The notes: generated by a model from the letters alone, not told the origin. Counted from the stretch's first letter, positions 16,795 through 26,897 are shown. The stretch: 64,000 bases of DNA from Bacillus sp. V59.32b (GCF_003429085.1 NZ_QVTC01000013.1:24272-88271), one strand, 5' to 3'. Made by a program: numbers and translations.

Positions 16795-16929
16795 TTACCT
16801 TTTATTTCTATCGCGAGCATCTTCCGCACTTTCCATTTTCGTTGCCCCCGGTTTATCCAAGGCTTGGTCTCTATCGGAGTCCACGGTCCTGCTCTCTCGT
16901 AATTTTTTCTCCTGACGATCTTTACCCAT
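16795..16929 (-). CDS. ypzI: Small protein YpzI
   Basis: A 44-residue, highly charged protein beginning MGKDRQEKKL, with many Asp, Arg and Lys. It starts at ATG 16929 (minus strand), ten bases after a full AGGAGGTG site, and ends at TAA just before a terminator hairpin. Size, start and place between ypfD and yphA match B. subtilis YpzI; the function is unknown. The call is based on the strong ribosome site and remembered family start. Confidence 0.75.
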   Translation of the reverse strand: MGKDRQEKKLRESRTVDSDRDQALDKPGATKMESAEDARDRNKR

Positions 16930-16969
16930 TTTAACACCTCCTAAGTTTAGCGTTGCTATAATAAAAGAA

Positions 16970-17117
16970 TTTATCCCGCTTTAACGGGCAGTAAGCCCCC
17001 CACATGAAAAAACAAGGATAAGTTGGGGAATAACTGCCCGTAAAAGTCCGATTGGTTCAACTAACCATCGTTGGGGGATGAACAAAACCCCCACCGATGG
17101 AAGTTTCACTTTATCCA
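16970..17117. repeat. Structured element upstream of yphA
   Basis: ACGGGCAGT (16984-16992) pairs with ACTGCCCGT (17033-17041) and encloses a C-run that pairs with GTTGGGG. A second hairpin pairs CCATCG-T-TGGGGG (17065-17077) with CCCCCA-C-CGATGG (17088-17100). TTTATCC occurs near both ends. No reading frame or known riboswitch was recognised. It lies in the gap between divergent ypzI and yphA. Confidence 0.65.
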
Positions 17118-17189
17118 CCGAGTATGGCCGGCTTTCCCGTTTAATTCTCCTTGAAAGAAGACATAATGTTTCCTATAGGAGGAAATAGT

Positions 17190-17804
17190 ATGGATGGATT
17201 GTTTTTTTATTGGATTTTATGGATGGCCTGGGTAATCGTGATGTTTTTTATCGCGAAAACGTTTCAAGGCCGTTATTGGTTGTTATTCCACTTGCTTGCG
17301 GTTATGTTCTTAGCTGCATATGAGCTTCAGGTGTACCGTTACGTAATTCATGTTTCCTCTATCTACTTATTATTGGTTTGCTGCTTATATTTAAGAAATC
17401 TAAGTTTATGGAGAATAATCGAATTTACCGTCAGTAGTTTTATCATTTCTTTAGGGTACGCATGCTTTCAACTTTATGCAATGTTGGACCCGGTGTGGCT
17501 GATATTCAAGGCGGATTGGATGTTCGGTGTCTTAATTAATTACCTTGCCCTGCTTATTATTCATGAATGGAAGTTACGGTTTGGCGCCCTATTAGTCGGA
17601 ATGCTCATAGGCGAGACGATCTTTTCGGGATTGTTACTCGTTAACTCGATCCCGTATAAAGCAGGCTCTTATTCATGGTTGGATAGTGCTGTCCTCGTTT
17701 TATTGATGAATTTGCTTTGGGTTTCATTGGAATTCATTAGTCGCTTCATTCAGGGGATGATTGCTAATCAGGGCATGGCAAAAGGAGCGTCCAGGTTAAG
17801 ATGA
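17190..17804 (+). CDS. yphA: Membrane protein YphA
   Basis: A 204-residue integral membrane protein with about seven hydrophobic segments from residue 3 to 195 and few charged residues; function unknown. The ATG at 17190 is chosen because AGGAGG lies eight bases before it; an upstream in-frame TTG at 17151 has no such site. Length and place between ypzI and der match B. subtilis YphA. Confidence 0.8.
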   Translation: MDGLFFYWILWMAWVIVMFFIAKTFQGRYWLLFHLLAVMFLAAYELQVYRYVIHVSSIYLLLVCCLYLRNLSLWRIIEFTVSSFIISLGYACFQLYAMLDPVWLIFKADWMFGVLINYLALLIIHEWKLRFGALLVGMLIGETIFSGLLLVNSIPYKAGSYSWLDSAVLVLLMNLLWVSLEFISRFIQGMIANQGMAKGASRLR

Positions 17805-17965
17805 ATGTAGACAATCATTGTTGGTTACTGAAAAATTTGATACTATATGATAGTTAGTAAGGTTATTCTAGGAAATATAAGAAATGACATGGAAATTAAT
17901 GAAATTTTAACATAATGAATTGAATTCCATAAACACAGATAACAGGCTTGAAAGGGTGGAGAAAT

Positions 17966-19276
17966 ATGCCGAAACCGGTAGTGGCCATAGTGGGGCGGCC
18001 AAACGTAGGAAAATCGACTATTTTTAATCGAATCGTCGGAGAACGGGTTTCCATTGTCGAAGACGTCCCAGGCGTGACCAGAGATCGAATATACAGCTCT
18101 GGTGAATGGCTGACATACGACTTTAATATCATAGATACAGGAGGAATTGATATTGGCGATGAGCCTTTCCTCGAACAGATTCGCCAACAGGCAGAAATTG
18201 CGATTGATGAGGCGGATGTCATTATTTTTATGACAAACGGTCGGGAGGGCGTGACCTCCGCTGACGAAGAAGTGGCGAAAATCCTTTACAAATCAAAGAA
18301 GCCGGTTGTTCTCGCCGTAAATAAGGTTGACAATCCAGAAATGAGAGACCAGATATATGACTTTTATGCACTTGGTTTTGGCGATCCGTTTCCTATCTCT
18401 GGATCTCATGGTCTAGGGCTTGGCGATCTTCTTGATAAGGTAGCCGCCCACTTTCCGCAGCATAATGAACAGGATTACGATGAGGATGTCATTAAGTTCA
18501 GCTTAATCGGAAGGCCTAATGTCGGAAAATCGTCGCTTGTCAATGCGTTGCTCGGAGAAGACCGGGTTATTGTAAGTGAAATTGAAGGTACGACGAGGGA
18601 TGCGATCGATTCACCTTATACATATAATGACAAAGAATACGTCATTATTGATACGGCAGGAATGAGGAAAAAAGGTAAGGTCTATGAAAGCACGGAAAAA
18701 TACAGCGTGCTTCGAGCTTTAAGGGCGATTGAACGTTCGGACGTGGTTCTTGTCTTATTAAACGCCGAGGAAGGCATTAGGGAACAAGATAAAAAAATCG
18801 CGGGTTACGCCCATGAAGCGGGCAGAGGCGTCATCATTGTCGTCAATAAATGGGATGCCATCGAAAAAGATGAGAAAACGATGAAAGAATTTGAAGAAAA
18901 TATCCGGGCACACTTCCTATTCCTCGATTACGCACCAATCGTTTATTTATCGGCAAAAACAAAGAAACGGGTGCACTCTTTGCTTCCCGTTATTGACCAA
19001 GTCAGCGAAGCACATGCGCTTCGTGTTCAAACCAATGTCCTGAATGAAGTGATTATGGACGCAGTAGCGATGAATCCTACACCCGCGCATAACGGCGGCC
19101 GGTTAAAAATCTATTATACAACCCAGGTTGCAGTAAAACCGCCGACCTTTGTCGTATTCGTCAACGAACCTGAGCTACTTCATTTCTCATACGAAAGATT
19201 TTTGGAAAACAGGATTCGTGATGCGTTCAACTTCGAGGGGACACCTATTAGAATCTTAGGTCGTCAAAGAAAATAA
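17966..19276 (+). CDS. der: Ribosome-associated GTPase Der (EngA)
   Basis: Essential GTPase of large-subunit ribosome assembly, with two GTPase domains in tandem. From ATG 17966, after GGGTGGAG, it has 436 residues, exactly the B. subtilis length. Domain 1 (about 1-165) has [13 protein letters not shown] and NKVD; domain 2 (about 175-345) has [14 protein letters not shown] and NKWD; the C-terminal KH-like domain ends in RILGRQRK. gpsA begins 17 bases later, so the two form an operon. Confidence 0.96.
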   Translation: MPKPVVAIVGRPNVGKSTIFNRIVGERVSIVEDVPGVTRDRIYSSGEWLTYDFNIIDTGGIDIGDEPFLEQIRQQAEIAIDEADVIIFMTNGREGVTSADEEVAKILYKSKKPVVLAVNKVDNPEMRDQIYDFYALGFGDPFPISGSHGLGLGDLLDKVAAHFPQHNEQDYDEDVIKFSLIGRPNVGKSSLVNALLGEDRVIVSEIEGTTRDAIDSPYTYNDKEYVIIDTAGMRKKGKVYESTEKYSVLRALRAIERSDVVLVLLNAEEGIREQDKKIAGYAHEAGRGVIIVVNKWDAIEKDEKTMKEFEENIRAHFLFLDYAPIVYLSAKTKKRVHSLLPVIDQVSEAHALRVQTNVLNEVIMDAVAMNPTPAHNGGRLKIYYTTQVAVKPPTFVVFVNEPELLHFSYERFLENRIRDAFNFEGTPIRILGRQRK

Positions 19277-19292
19277 CGAAGAGGTGCTGAAC

Positions 19293-20345
19293 ATGCCACA
19301 AAAAAAGCAAAATATTGCCGTAATCGGAGCAGGAAGCTGGGGAACCGCCTTAGCTCTTGTGTTGGCAGACAATGAACATCACATTAGGCTATGGGGCCAT
19401 AATGAAGACCGAATTAAAGAAATAAATGAACAGCGTACGAACCGTAAGTATCTTCCTGGAATTGAATTGCCTCCTGGAATCACTGGCTACACTTCTTTAA
19501 CTGAGGCGCTTGAAGGGATAACGGATATCATACTCGCCGTACCAACAAAAGCGATCAGGGAAATTCTTAGACAAATCGTTAAGATTGTAAAAACACCGCT
19601 GACGATTGTCCATGTTAGTAAAGGGATAGAGCCGGATACGCTTTTACGCATTTCGGAAATGATCGAAGAAGAAATGCCTGCCGGACTGCTTGATGATGTC
19701 GTGGTGCTTTCCGGGCCAAGCCACGCCGAGGAAGTGAGCCTGCGTCACCCTACAACCGTTACAGTATCTGCAAAGAATATGGCAGCTGCCGAAAGAATTC
19801 AGGATTTATTTATCAACCAAAATTTTCGGGTGTACACAAACCCTGACATAGTGGGTGTTGAAATCGGCGGCGCTTTAAAGAACATCATTGCTCTTGCCGC
19901 AGGAATAACAGATGGTTTAGGATACGGGGATAACGCAAAGGCCGCACTGATTACGCGAGGGCTCGCTGAGATATCGAGATTGGGGACAGCGATGGGTGCC
20001 AACCCGCTTACTTTTTCAGGCTTGACAGGGATCGGCGATTTAATTGTCACTTGTACAAGCGTTCATTCGCGAAACTGGAGAGCGGGGAACATGCTTGGAA
20101 AGGGACAAAACCTCGATGAAGTTCTCGATAATATGGGGATGGTAGTGGAGGGCGTCCGCACGACAAAAGCGGCTTACCAGCTGGCTCAAAAGTATGATGT
20201 CGATATGCCGATCACATATGCTTTATACAATGTGCTGTTTAACGGCATGAATGTGAAGGACTCGGTAGATACTTTAATGAACCGCACCAAAACTGACGAA
20301 ATGGAAGACCTGATTAATATCCTCGGATCCAGGCTTACTGATTAA
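19293..20345 (+). CDS. gpsA: Glycerol-3-phosphate dehydrogenase [NAD(P)+]
   Basis: Reduces dihydroxyacetone phosphate to sn-glycerol 3-phosphate for phospholipid synthesis. The 350-residue protein has the dinucleotide motif [11 protein letters not shown] near 12-22, GPSHAEEV near 140 and the substrate region [16 protein letters not shown] near 210. The ATG at 19293 follows GAGGTG; a GTG nine bases upstream is less likely. It is in one operon with der. Confidence 0.95.
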   Translation: MPQKKQNIAVIGAGSWGTALALVLADNEHHIRLWGHNEDRIKEINEQRTNRKYLPGIELPPGITGYTSLTEALEGITDIILAVPTKAIREILRQIVKIVKTPLTIVHVSKGIEPDTLLRISEMIEEEMPAGLLDDVVVLSGPSHAEEVSLRHPTTVTVSAKNMAAAERIQDLFINQNFRVYTNPDIVGVEIGGALKNIIALAAGITDGLGYGDNAKAALITRGLAEISRLGTAMGANPLTFSGLTGIGDLIVTCTSVHSRNWRAGNMLGKGQNLDEVLDNMGMVVEGVRTTKAAYQLAQKYDVDMPITYALYNVLFNGMNVKDSVDTLMNRTKTDEMEDLINILGSRLTD

Positions 20346-20489
20346 GCTGACGGTAAACAGTTAAAAATAATTATTTTAGAAAAATAGGCATTAGAGGATG
20401 CGTCTTTTTCATATCGTGCATACAATGCAACGTAGTAAACTAGTATTCTGACCTGGTTATATGGGGGATTTAGTCGAATCGCAGAAGAT

Positions 20490-20518
20490 ATTATGTCTTC
20501 TGCTTTTTTGGCTGAAAT
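20490..20518 (+). terminator. Intrinsic terminator in the gpsA-yphE gap
   Basis: GCAGAAGA pairs with TCTTCTGC, followed by TTTTTT. It lies about 140 bases after the gpsA stop. Confidence 0.75.
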
Positions 20519-20665
20519 AAAGGACAAACTTTCCTTTCTGCATGGAGCAGACACAGACTAAGTGTCACGTCCTTATGTCTTCATCTGTATAACCCACATC
20601 CAGTGGCCCTCAACTACGTCTAATCTCCGCCTTAAGGCTCGTCAATCGACGAGTTTTCTTTAATT
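20519..20665 (+). repeat. Dispersed terminator-like repeat, family R, copy 2
   Basis: The 406-base gap between gpsA and yphE is mostly the terminator above and this repeat. It shares CTTTCCTTTCTGCAT, AACTACGTCTAATCTCCG and GGCTCGTCAATCGACGAG-TTTTCTTT with the other copies. The last part forms a CTCGT/ACGAG hairpin with a T-rich tail. Confidence 0.7.
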
Positions 20666-20716
20666 TCTGGAGAAACGCTGCACTCAAAGTTAGTTGTATT
20701 CGGGAAAGTCGGCTTG

Positions 20717-20725
20717 TGTTATAAT
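20717..20725 (+). promoter_or_regulatory. Extended -10 promoter of yphE
   Basis: TGTTATAAT is a perfect extended -10 element 27 bases before the yphE ATG; no good -35 is seen. Confidence 0.5.
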
Positions 20726-20751
20726 ATTTTCGAATGAAGGAGTGAGAATCT

Positions 20752-20949
20752 ATGACACCAGCATTGCAAAAAATGTGGATTTCATTTGCTGCTATGGGCT
20801 TTATGTTTATTTCTATCTTAACCATTTATTTAAGCCGCTATAAGCTAAAAGGGTTCCTTCGGGTCTTTTCTGCCATTTTTGCCTACATATTAATGATATT
20901 GGCTGGTTTGATTATATTTTTTGTCGTATTCAGCGGACCGACAGCATAG
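20752..20949 (+). CDS. yphE: Small membrane protein YphE (DUF2768)
   Basis: A 65-residue protein with two membrane segments (about 8-27 and 36-60) joined by a short basic loop (RYKLKG). Function unknown; it lies upstream of the spore gene spoIVA in Bacillus genomes. AAGGAGTGAG precedes the ATG. yphF follows after 15 bases. Confidence 0.8.
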   Translation: MTPALQKMWISFAAMGFMFISILTIYLSRYKLKGFLRVFSAIFAYILMILAGLIIFFVVFSGPTA

Positions 20950-20964
20950 GTGAGGGAATCAGAT

Positions 20965-21705
20965 ATGATAAGAGTTAAATGGACAGCAATACTGTTGCTA
21001 GTATCTCTTTTTTTGACAGGATGTTTATATCCTGATCAGGAAGTAGCAGAGAACCAGGTTCCGTATAAAGAGCAGATACAATCTGTTCAAAGTGCGATTA
21101 ACCAGTTTAAAGAAGACGAAGGCGGGATTCTGCCGATTAAAACGAAGCCGGCGGAAACACCTTATTATCAAAAATATCTTGTGGATTTTAAGAAGATTGC
21201 GCCAAGGTATATGGCGGAGCCACCAGGAAATGCCTTTGAGACAGGCGGGGTTTTTCAATATGTAATCATTGATGAAGAGACAAATCCAACGGTGAAAATA
21301 TTTGATGTGAGGATCGCCCAGGAGATTCAGGATATAAACCTTCGCCTGAACGCATATAGACAGAAAAACGGCTATCCTCCATATAAAGAGCGCCTCTCTG
21401 ATGAGGTTTTTACATTGGATTATGAGAAGATGGGACTGAAGGAAGCACCGACTGTTTTGAGTCCTTATTCACAAAAACAGCTACCGATCGTCATCAACTC
21501 CGATATTGAGCTATATGTAGATTACACCGCTGATCTTTATGATGCCTTGGAAAAAAAAGAAAAAGCCTACAAACCCGGTGAGGATATCCGATCAGTCCTG
21601 ACTGATGATTCAGAATTTGTACCGGCATATTCATTACCTTATACAATCGATGATAAAACAAAAAAACCGGTATTCTTAAGTGTAAAAGCAAAAACTCCTA
21701 AATAA
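20965..21705 (+). CDS. yphF: Lipoprotein YphF
   Basis: A 246-residue secreted lipoprotein. The signal peptide ends in the lipobox LTGC at about residue 20, so the mature cysteine would be lipid-linked on the outer membrane face. The rest is soluble, with SAINQFKEDEGGILPI and a second similar stretch INLRLNAYRQKNGYPPY that suggest an internal duplication. Function unknown. ATG 20965 is taken because the signal peptide begins there; the GTG at 20950 adds only five residues. It contains an intact A8 tract (21551-21558). Confidence 0.8.
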   Translation: MIRVKWTAILLLVSLFLTGCLYPDQEVAENQVPYKEQIQSVQSAINQFKEDEGGILPIKTKPAETPYYQKYLVDFKKIAPRYMAEPPGNAFETGGVFQYVIIDEETNPTVKIFDVRIAQEIQDINLRLNAYRQKNGYPPYKERLSDEVFTLDYEKMGLKEAPTVLSPYSQKQLPIVINSDIELYVDYTADLYDALEKKEKAYKPGEDIRSVLTDDSEFVPAYSLPYTIDDKTKKPVFLSVKAKTPK

Positions 21706-21882
21706 AGGAGCGTCAACGGCAGCTTTAAGTGGAACACTTCAAAAAATTTATGTTCATAACAACAAAATTGGCATAACCCTTTTTCTGCAAAATATATTGT
21801 AGGGGAAGGGTTATTTCTTTATATTATCCGAAAATACTTAACCTTAAAAATAGAAGCGGGGATACGGATTCCAAAAATCAGG

Positions 21883-21912
21883 CATATATTTTTAGGACAA
21901 CATCATACACAT
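21883..21912 (+). promoter_or_regulatory. Likely sigma-E promoter of spoIVA
   Basis: CATATATT (21883-21890) and CATACACAT (21904-21912) are 13 bases apart and fit the mother-cell sigma-E consensus (ATATT, 13-15 bases, CATACANT). The spoIVA start is 69 bases downstream. spoIVA is known to be sigma-E controlled. Confidence 0.6.
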
Positions 21913-21980
21913 ATACTGTCCTAGATTTTTAAATAACGGATGATGCTATCCCAGGAACTCTAATATCGGGAGGGGATACC

Positions 21981-23459
21981 TTGGAAAAGGTAGATATTTT
22001 TAAAGATATTGCTGAACGTACCGGCGGAGACATATACTTAGGGATTGTCGGCGCAGTGCGGACCGGTAAATCTACATTCATAAAGAAATTTATGGAACTG
22101 ATGGTCATTCCGAATATCAGAACAGAAGCTGACAGGGCTAGGGCACAGGATGAACTGCCTCAAAGTGCCGCCGGGAAGACAATCATGACGACTGAACCGA
22201 AGTTTGTTCCGAATCAGGCAGCCACCGTGCATGTCGCCGATGGCCTTGATGTAAACATCCGGCTCGTCGATTGTGTCGGGTATACCGTGCCAGGAGCAAA
22301 AGGGTATGAAGACGAAAACGGGCCGCGTATGATTCATACACCATGGTACGAAGAACCGATTCCTTTTCATGAAGCGGCTGAAATCGGCACCAGAAAAGTC
22401 ATTCAGGAGCATTCTACGCTGGGAGTTGTGATTACGACAGACGGCACCATCGGTGAGATTCCGCGATCAGATTATATCGAAGCGGAAGAGAGAGTCATAG
22501 AGGAATTAAAAGAAGTAGGCAAACCCTTCATTATGATTGTCAATTCCGTTCAGCCGCATCATCCTGACACGGTTGCTTTAAGGGAAAACCTTCAGACGAA
22601 ATACGATATTCCGGTTTTAGCGATGAGTGTCGAAGGAATGCGCGAATCCGATGTACTAAGTGTTTTACGTGAAGCTTTATATGAATTCCCTGTTTTAGAG
22701 GTAAATGTGAACCTTCCGAGCTGGGTATTGGTTTTGAAAGAAGATCATTGGCTGAGAGAAAGCTATCAGGAAGCTGTTAAGGAAACGGTTAAGGATATCA
22801 AACGGTTAAGGGATGTCGACCGGGTTGTCGGACATTTTAACGACTTTGAATTCATAGATCGTGCAAGCCTTGCCGGCATTGAAATGGGCCAGGGTGTCGC
22901 CGAGATTGACCTGTATGCTCCCGATCAACTGTATGATGAGATTCTAAAAGAAATTGTCGGTGTTGAAATACGAGGCAAGGATCATTTGCTTTCACTCATG
23001 CAGGACTTTGCCCATGCGAAGACGGAATATGATCAATACTCCGATGCGTTAAAGATGGTAAAGCAGACCGGGTATGGAATTGCGGCTCCATCGCTAGTTG
23101 ACATGAGCCTTGATGAGCCGGAAATAATTCGTCAAGGATCTCGGTTTGGTGTACGGCTTAGAGCAGTGGCCCCATCGATCCATATGATTAAAGTGGATGT
23201 GGAATCAGAATTCGCCCCGATTATTGGAACTGAAAAGCAAAGTGAAGAATTGGTACGGTATTTGATGCAAGACTTTGAGGATAATCCTTTATCGATTTGG
23301 AACTCTGACATTTTCGGTAGATCGCTCAGTTCAATCGTGAGGGAAGGGATTCAGGCTAAATTGTCCTTAATGCCTGAAAATGCGCGTTATAAGCTTAAGG
23401 AAACACTGGAGCGCATCATCAATGAAGGATCAGGCGGATTGATTGCGATTATTTTATAA
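21981..23459 (+). CDS. spoIVA: Stage IV sporulation protein A, morphogenetic ATPase
   Basis: The ATPase that polymerises on the outer forespore membrane to form the base of the spore coat. Its 492 residues equal the B. subtilis length. The Walker A motif is GAVRTGKST (24-32); further motifs typical of this TRAFAC-type ATPase follow, with the C-terminus ending in GLIAIIL, the region that anchors the protein through SpoVM. The start is TTG, eight bases after GGGAGGGG, as in relatives. It has its own sigma-E-type promoter and terminator. Confidence 0.96.
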   Translation: MEKVDIFKDIAERTGGDIYLGIVGAVRTGKSTFIKKFMELMVIPNIRTEADRARAQDELPQSAAGKTIMTTEPKFVPNQAATVHVADGLDVNIRLVDCVGYTVPGAKGYEDENGPRMIHTPWYEEPIPFHEAAEIGTRKVIQEHSTLGVVITTDGTIGEIPRSDYIEAEERVIEELKEVGKPFIMIVNSVQPHHPDTVALRENLQTKYDIPVLAMSVEGMRESDVLSVLREALYEFPVLEVNVNLPSWVLVLKEDHWLRESYQEAVKETVKDIKRLRDVDRVVGHFNDFEFIDRASLAGIEMGQGVAEIDLYAPDQLYDEILKEIVGVEIRGKDHLLSLMQDFAHAKTEYDQYSDALKMVKQTGYGIAAPSLVDMSLDEPEIIRQGSRFGVRLRAVAPSIHMIKVDVESEFAPIIGTEKQSEELVRYLMQDFEDNPLSIWNSDIFGRSLSSIVREGIQAKLSLMPENARYKLKETLERIINEGSGGLIAIIL

Positions 23460-23470
23460 TTGTTCCTAAA

Positions 23471-23514
23471 ACGAAAGAACCAGACCTGTGCGGGGCTGGT
23501 TCTTTCGTGCTTTA
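23471..23514 (+). terminator. Intrinsic terminator after spoIVA
   Basis: ACGAAAGAACCAG (23471-23483) pairs perfectly with CTGGTTCTTTCGT (23496-23508). The remaining 290 bases before hbs are AT-rich; TATACT near 23743 may belong to an hbs promoter, and nothing else was recognised. Confidence 0.85.
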
Positions 23515-23800
23515 AAAACCCATATTTGAAGCATATTGGACTAATATATGCAATTTTTATGAAAAGATACTCATAATTTCTTGAATTTCCTTGCTTAGGC
23601 AAACCCTTTGTGATAATCTACATACAGAAAACGCATTACAGCGCCATTCTGACCCATTTACTAATTTTCTCCATATCGTTCGGAAGAATTTTAATAATTT
23701 TGGGGATCAAGGGAATTTTTCACCTAATAACTAATCTCTATTATACTGTATTGGTAATATTGATTTTTTATACAAATCCTTTTGAGAGGAGGTGAATGGC

Positions 23801-24073
23801 ATGAACAAGACAGAATTAATTAACGCAGTTGCAGAAGCAGGAGAGCTTTCCAAGAAAGACGCTACGAAAGCTGTTGATGCTGTTTTTGATACAATCCTGG
23901 ACGCTTTAAAAAGCGGTGATAAAGTACAATTAATCGGTTTTGGTAACTTCGAAGTTCGTGAGCGCGCGGCTCGTAAAGGTCGTAACCCGCAAACTGGCGA
24001 TGAAATCGAAATCGCAGCTAGCAAGGTACCAGCTTTCAAACCTGGTAAAGCACTTAAAGACGCTGTTAAGTAA
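23801..24073 (+). CDS. hbs: DNA-binding protein HU (HBsu)
   Basis: The major nucleoid protein, a dimeric non-specific DNA-bending protein. The 90-residue sequence is canonical: [12 protein letters not shown] at the start, the DNA-contact arm [20 protein letters not shown] (about 46-65) and the C-terminal [18 protein letters not shown] 23801 follows GAGAGGAGGTG; the GTG nine bases earlier lies inside that site. Confidence 0.97.
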   Translation: MNKTELINAVAEAGELSKKDATKAVDAVFDTILDALKSGDKVQLIGFGNFEVRERAARKGRNPQTGDEIEIAASKVPAFKPGKALKDAVK

Positions 24074-24093
24074 TTACATACAGTAACTTTACG

Positions 24094-24130
24094 AAAAGGG
24101 GTTCACGCGATATGTGTGGGCCCCTTTTTT
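24094..24130 (+). terminator. Intrinsic terminator after hbs
   Basis: AAAAGGGG (24094-24101) pairs with CCCCTTTT (24121-24128), with further GTG/CAC pairing inside, followed by TT. Confidence 0.8.
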
Positions 24131-24189
24131 GCTTCTATTTTTCGAAGTATGCTAATATTGGGTTATATGTTTTTGTAGGAGGAAGTAGG

Positions 24190-24756
24190 ATGGCAAACGT
24201 AGATCACGCCAAATTGGAAGAAGCGGTAAGAATGATTTTGGAAGCGGTAGGCGAAGATCCGGAGCGTGAAGGGCTTCTGGATACACCTAAACGTGTCGCG
24301 AGAATGTATGAGGAAATATTTTCAGGATTGAATCAGGATCCGGGGGAATATTTTGAAACGATTTTTGGGGAAGATCATGAAGAGCTTGTTCTTGTCAAAG
24401 ACATCCCCTTTTATTCTGTCTGCGAACATCATCTTGTCCCTTTTTACGGAAAGGCGCATGTTGCTTACATTCCAAAAAACGGAAGAGTTACCGGCTTGAG
24501 TAAGCTGGCGAGAGCTGTTGAAGCGGTATCGAGAAGGCCTCAGCTGCAGGAGAGAATCACGTCAACCGTCGCTGATTCGATTATGGATAAGCTGGAGCCA
24601 CACGGCGTCATGATTGTCGTTGAAGCGGAACATATGTGTATGACGATGCGCGGCGTCAGGAAACCTGGTGCAAAAACAGTGACTTCCGCTGTCCGGGGGG
24701 TTTTTGCGGAGGATGCACGCTCCAGAGCAGAAGTGCTTTCATTCATTAAGGACTAA
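24190..24756 (+). CDS. folE: GTP cyclohydrolase I (MtrA/FolE)
   Basis: First enzyme of folate synthesis: GTP to dihydroneopterin triphosphate. The 188-residue protein from ATG 24190 follows TAGGAGGAAG. Zinc ligands are Cys 78 and His 81 in CEHHLVPF and a second Cys in [10 protein letters not shown] near 149. In B. subtilis it is mtrA, the first gene of the mtr operon with mtrB. mtrB starts 18 bases downstream here as well. Confidence 0.95.
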   Translation: MANVDHAKLEEAVRMILEAVGEDPEREGLLDTPKRVARMYEEIFSGLNQDPGEYFETIFGEDHEELVLVKDIPFYSVCEHHLVPFYGKAHVAYIPKNGRVTGLSKLARAVEAVSRRPQLQERITSTVADSIMDKLEPHGVMIVVEAEHMCMTMRGVRKPGAKTVTSAVRGVFAEDARSRAEVLSFIKD

Positions 24757-24774
24757 ACATGCGGAGGCGGACAA

Positions 24775-25014
24775 ATGGAGGAAAAACAGATAAAGGATTT
24801 TGTCGTCATAAAAGCAATAGAAGATGGTGTGAATGTAATCGGATTGACTCGTGGAACCGATACCCGATTTCACCATTCAGAAAAGCTGGATTCAGGTGAA
24901 GTGATGATTGCCCAATTTACGGAGCATACATCCGCGATTAAAATAAGAGGGAGTGCGAAAATCTATACCCCATACGGAGAGATAGAAAGTGAAGGGAAAA
25001 AAGGAGATCGGTAG
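24775..25014 (+). CDS. mtrB: trp RNA-binding attenuation protein TRAP
   Basis: An 11-subunit ring protein that binds GAG/UAG repeats in RNA when loaded with tryptophan and shuts down trp gene expression. The 79-residue sequence is closely like the B. subtilis protein, and the three RNA-contact residues Lys 37, Lys 56 and Arg 58 fall at exactly the same positions. It forms an operon with folE. No trp genes occur in this window, although the aro cluster where they sit in B. subtilis is present 7 kb downstream, so its targets must lie elsewhere. Confidence 0.95.
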   Translation: MEEKQIKDFVVIKAIEDGVNVIGLTRGTDTRFHHSEKLDSGEVMIAQFTEHTSAIKIRGSAKIYTPYGEIESEGKKGDR

Positions 25015-25095
25015 ATCCATCCATCCCAACGTTGTCCTGAACGGACCTGAATCTAAGTCGAGGGCGTTGTAGATTGACGACGTTATTGATCGATT

Positions 25096-25140
25096 ACCGG
25101 CATAAATCGCCTTTAAAATGGTGTCTTTGCCGGTGTTTTT
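25096..25140 (+). terminator. Intrinsic terminator after mtrB
   Basis: ACCGGCA (25096-25102) pairs with TGCCGGT (25128-25134), with inner pairing of ATCGCC region, followed by GTTTTT. The rest of the 276-base gap to hepS shows nothing clear. Confidence 0.65.
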
Positions 25141-25290
25141 CATTTTTGGGTACATAGACTTTCTCTTAAAAATAGTTACTTCAAACTACCATCACATTAT
25201 TTTTATGTTATAATGATTTGTGCTTTTATACTGGAAAAAACCGCATGCTGCGGATTGAATTTATCTTACGGGGATGCAAAGGTGATCTCA

Positions 25291-26118
25291 TTGTTAAACA
25301 TAGATACTCTATTGACAGAATTGAAGGAAATGATAGAAACAAAAGCTGATCATCCTTATTTACTCATGTTTTTAGAAAAGCCGAGTATTGATGACGATAA
25401 GCTGCTCTTGCTTATGGGCTTGTTTAATGAATTAGAGATTACAGATGCAGAACGGAAAAAATATATAATATCTACGATGCTTGTGCAAATGGCGCTGGAT
25501 ACACATGAAACGGTAACCAACACACCAATACAGCCAGAGGAAGACGGCTCTCAGAAAATCAGGCAATTAATGGTGCTGGCCGGGGATTATTATAGCGGCC
25601 TTTACTATCAACTTCTCTCCGAAGTTGAAAATATTCCGTTAATCCGTGTGTTGGCAAGCGCGATAAAAGACATCAATGAAAACAAAGTTTTATTGTATCA
25701 AAAGTCATTGAATGAGATATCCGGACTTCTCGAGGCTGTAAAAACGATAGAATCGTCTTTAGTCAGGAAAGTGTCGGAATCCTTCGATAAGCCGATTTGG
25801 AGTGTTCTTTCTGCTGACATCCTTCTCTTGAAACGTCTTCATATAGAAAAAAAACGTTATTTAGAAGGCGGACAATCAATCATTTTTGAATCATTTAAAA
25901 AAATTGCTTTTCCTAAGAAGGATCAAGCAGGAGCTTTATCAAAAGAACAGGCCGCACATGTTTTAAACAAAATGGATCAGTGCATTACAAGTGTGCAAAA
26001 TTCTCTCAGAAAAACAGTAGAAAAACTTGGTGCCCAAAATGGAAGTCTGATCAAAAGAATAGACAGCATTTTGGAATATACGGCCGTTACGGCAAATTCA
26101 ACCGTGGAAGAAGGGTGA
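25291..26118 (+). CDS. hepS: Heptaprenyl diphosphate synthase component I
   Basis: Small regulatory subunit of heptaprenyl diphosphate synthase, which makes the C35 side chain of menaquinone. The protein is largely helical and poorly conserved in general; recognisable stretches are LAGDYYSGLYYQLLS near 120 and the spacing to menG and hepT. The TTG at 25291 is preferred (275 residues) as it lies after AAAGGTGAT; an open frame runs back to 25213. It contains an intact A8 tract (25857-25864). hepS, menG and hepT are nearly contiguous and form one operon. Confidence 0.82.
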   Translation: MLNIDTLLTELKEMIETKADHPYLLMFLEKPSIDDDKLLLLMGLFNELEITDAERKKYIISTMLVQMALDTHETVTNTPIQPEEDGSQKIRQLMVLAGDYYSGLYYQLLSEVENIPLIRVLASAIKDINENKVLLYQKSLNEISGLLEAVKTIESSLVRKVSESFDKPIWSVLSADILLLKRLHIEKKRYLEGGQSIIFESFKKIAFPKKDQAGALSKEQAAHVLNKMDQCITSVQNSLRKTVEKLGAQNGSLIKRIDSILEYTAVTANSTVEEG

Positions 26119-26121
26119 CCC

Positions 26122-26838
26122 ATGCAGCAGTCAAAAGAACAAAGAGTTCATCAGGTGTTTGAAAAGATCTATGACAATTATGACAAGATGAATTCTCTCA
26201 TAAGCTTCAGGCTGCACATTAAATGGCGCGAATATACGATGGGGAAGATGAACGTCCCAGAAGCTGCGACTGCACTTGATTTATGCTGCGGTACAGCTGA
26301 CTGGACCATTGCCCTGGCTGAGCAGACGGGTCCAAACGGCAATGTTACCGGCCTGGATTTCAGTAAAAATATGTTGAAAATCGGTCAAGAAAAAATAAAA
26401 GATCTGAAAATGGATGATTACGTAACCTTAATACAAGGAAACGCGATGGAGCTGCCATTTGAAGACAGCACGTTTGATTATGTGACAATTGGGTTCGGCC
26501 TTCGGAATGTTCCGGATTATATGCAAGTATTAAAGGAAATGAACAGAGTCTTAAAACCGGGAGGCATGGCGGTTTGCCTCGATACTTCACAGCCAACCAT
26601 GTTCGGGTATAAACAGCTGTACTACTTTTACTTCCGTTTTATCATGCCGGTGTTTGGAAAACTATTTGCCAAAAGCTTTAAGGAATATTCATGGCTTCAG
26701 GAATCGGCCCGCGATTTTCCGGGAATGAAGGAGTTGGCCGACATGTTTAAAGCCGCCGGTTTTCAAAATGTAAGCTACAAATCTCATAGCGGTGGTGCTG
26801 CCGCTACACATTTTGGCTATAAATCCAAAATAGACTAA
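26122..26838 (+). CDS. menG: Demethylmenaquinone methyltransferase
   Basis: Last step of menaquinone synthesis: S-adenosylmethionine-dependent methylation of demethylmenaquinone. The 238-residue protein has the UbiE/MenG start [16 protein letters not shown], the SAM motif [10 protein letters not shown] near 54-63, and [20 protein letters not shown] near 125-145. It starts three bases after hepS. Known as menH or ubiE in older B. subtilis annotation. Confidence 0.94.
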   Translation: MQQSKEQRVHQVFEKIYDNYDKMNSLISFRLHIKWREYTMGKMNVPEAATALDLCCGTADWTIALAEQTGPNGNVTGLDFSKNMLKIGQEKIKDLKMDDYVTLIQGNAMELPFEDSTFDYVTIGFGLRNVPDYMQVLKEMNRVLKPGGMAVCLDTSQPTMFGYKQLYYFYFRFIMPVFGKLFAKSFKEYSWLQESARDFPGMKELADMFKAAGFQNVSYKSHSGGAAATHFGYKSKID

Positions 26839-26897
26839 CATTTTATTATTTCCTAAACGACAAGAAATGCATTTGCAAACTGGGTGGAGTGTAGTAT

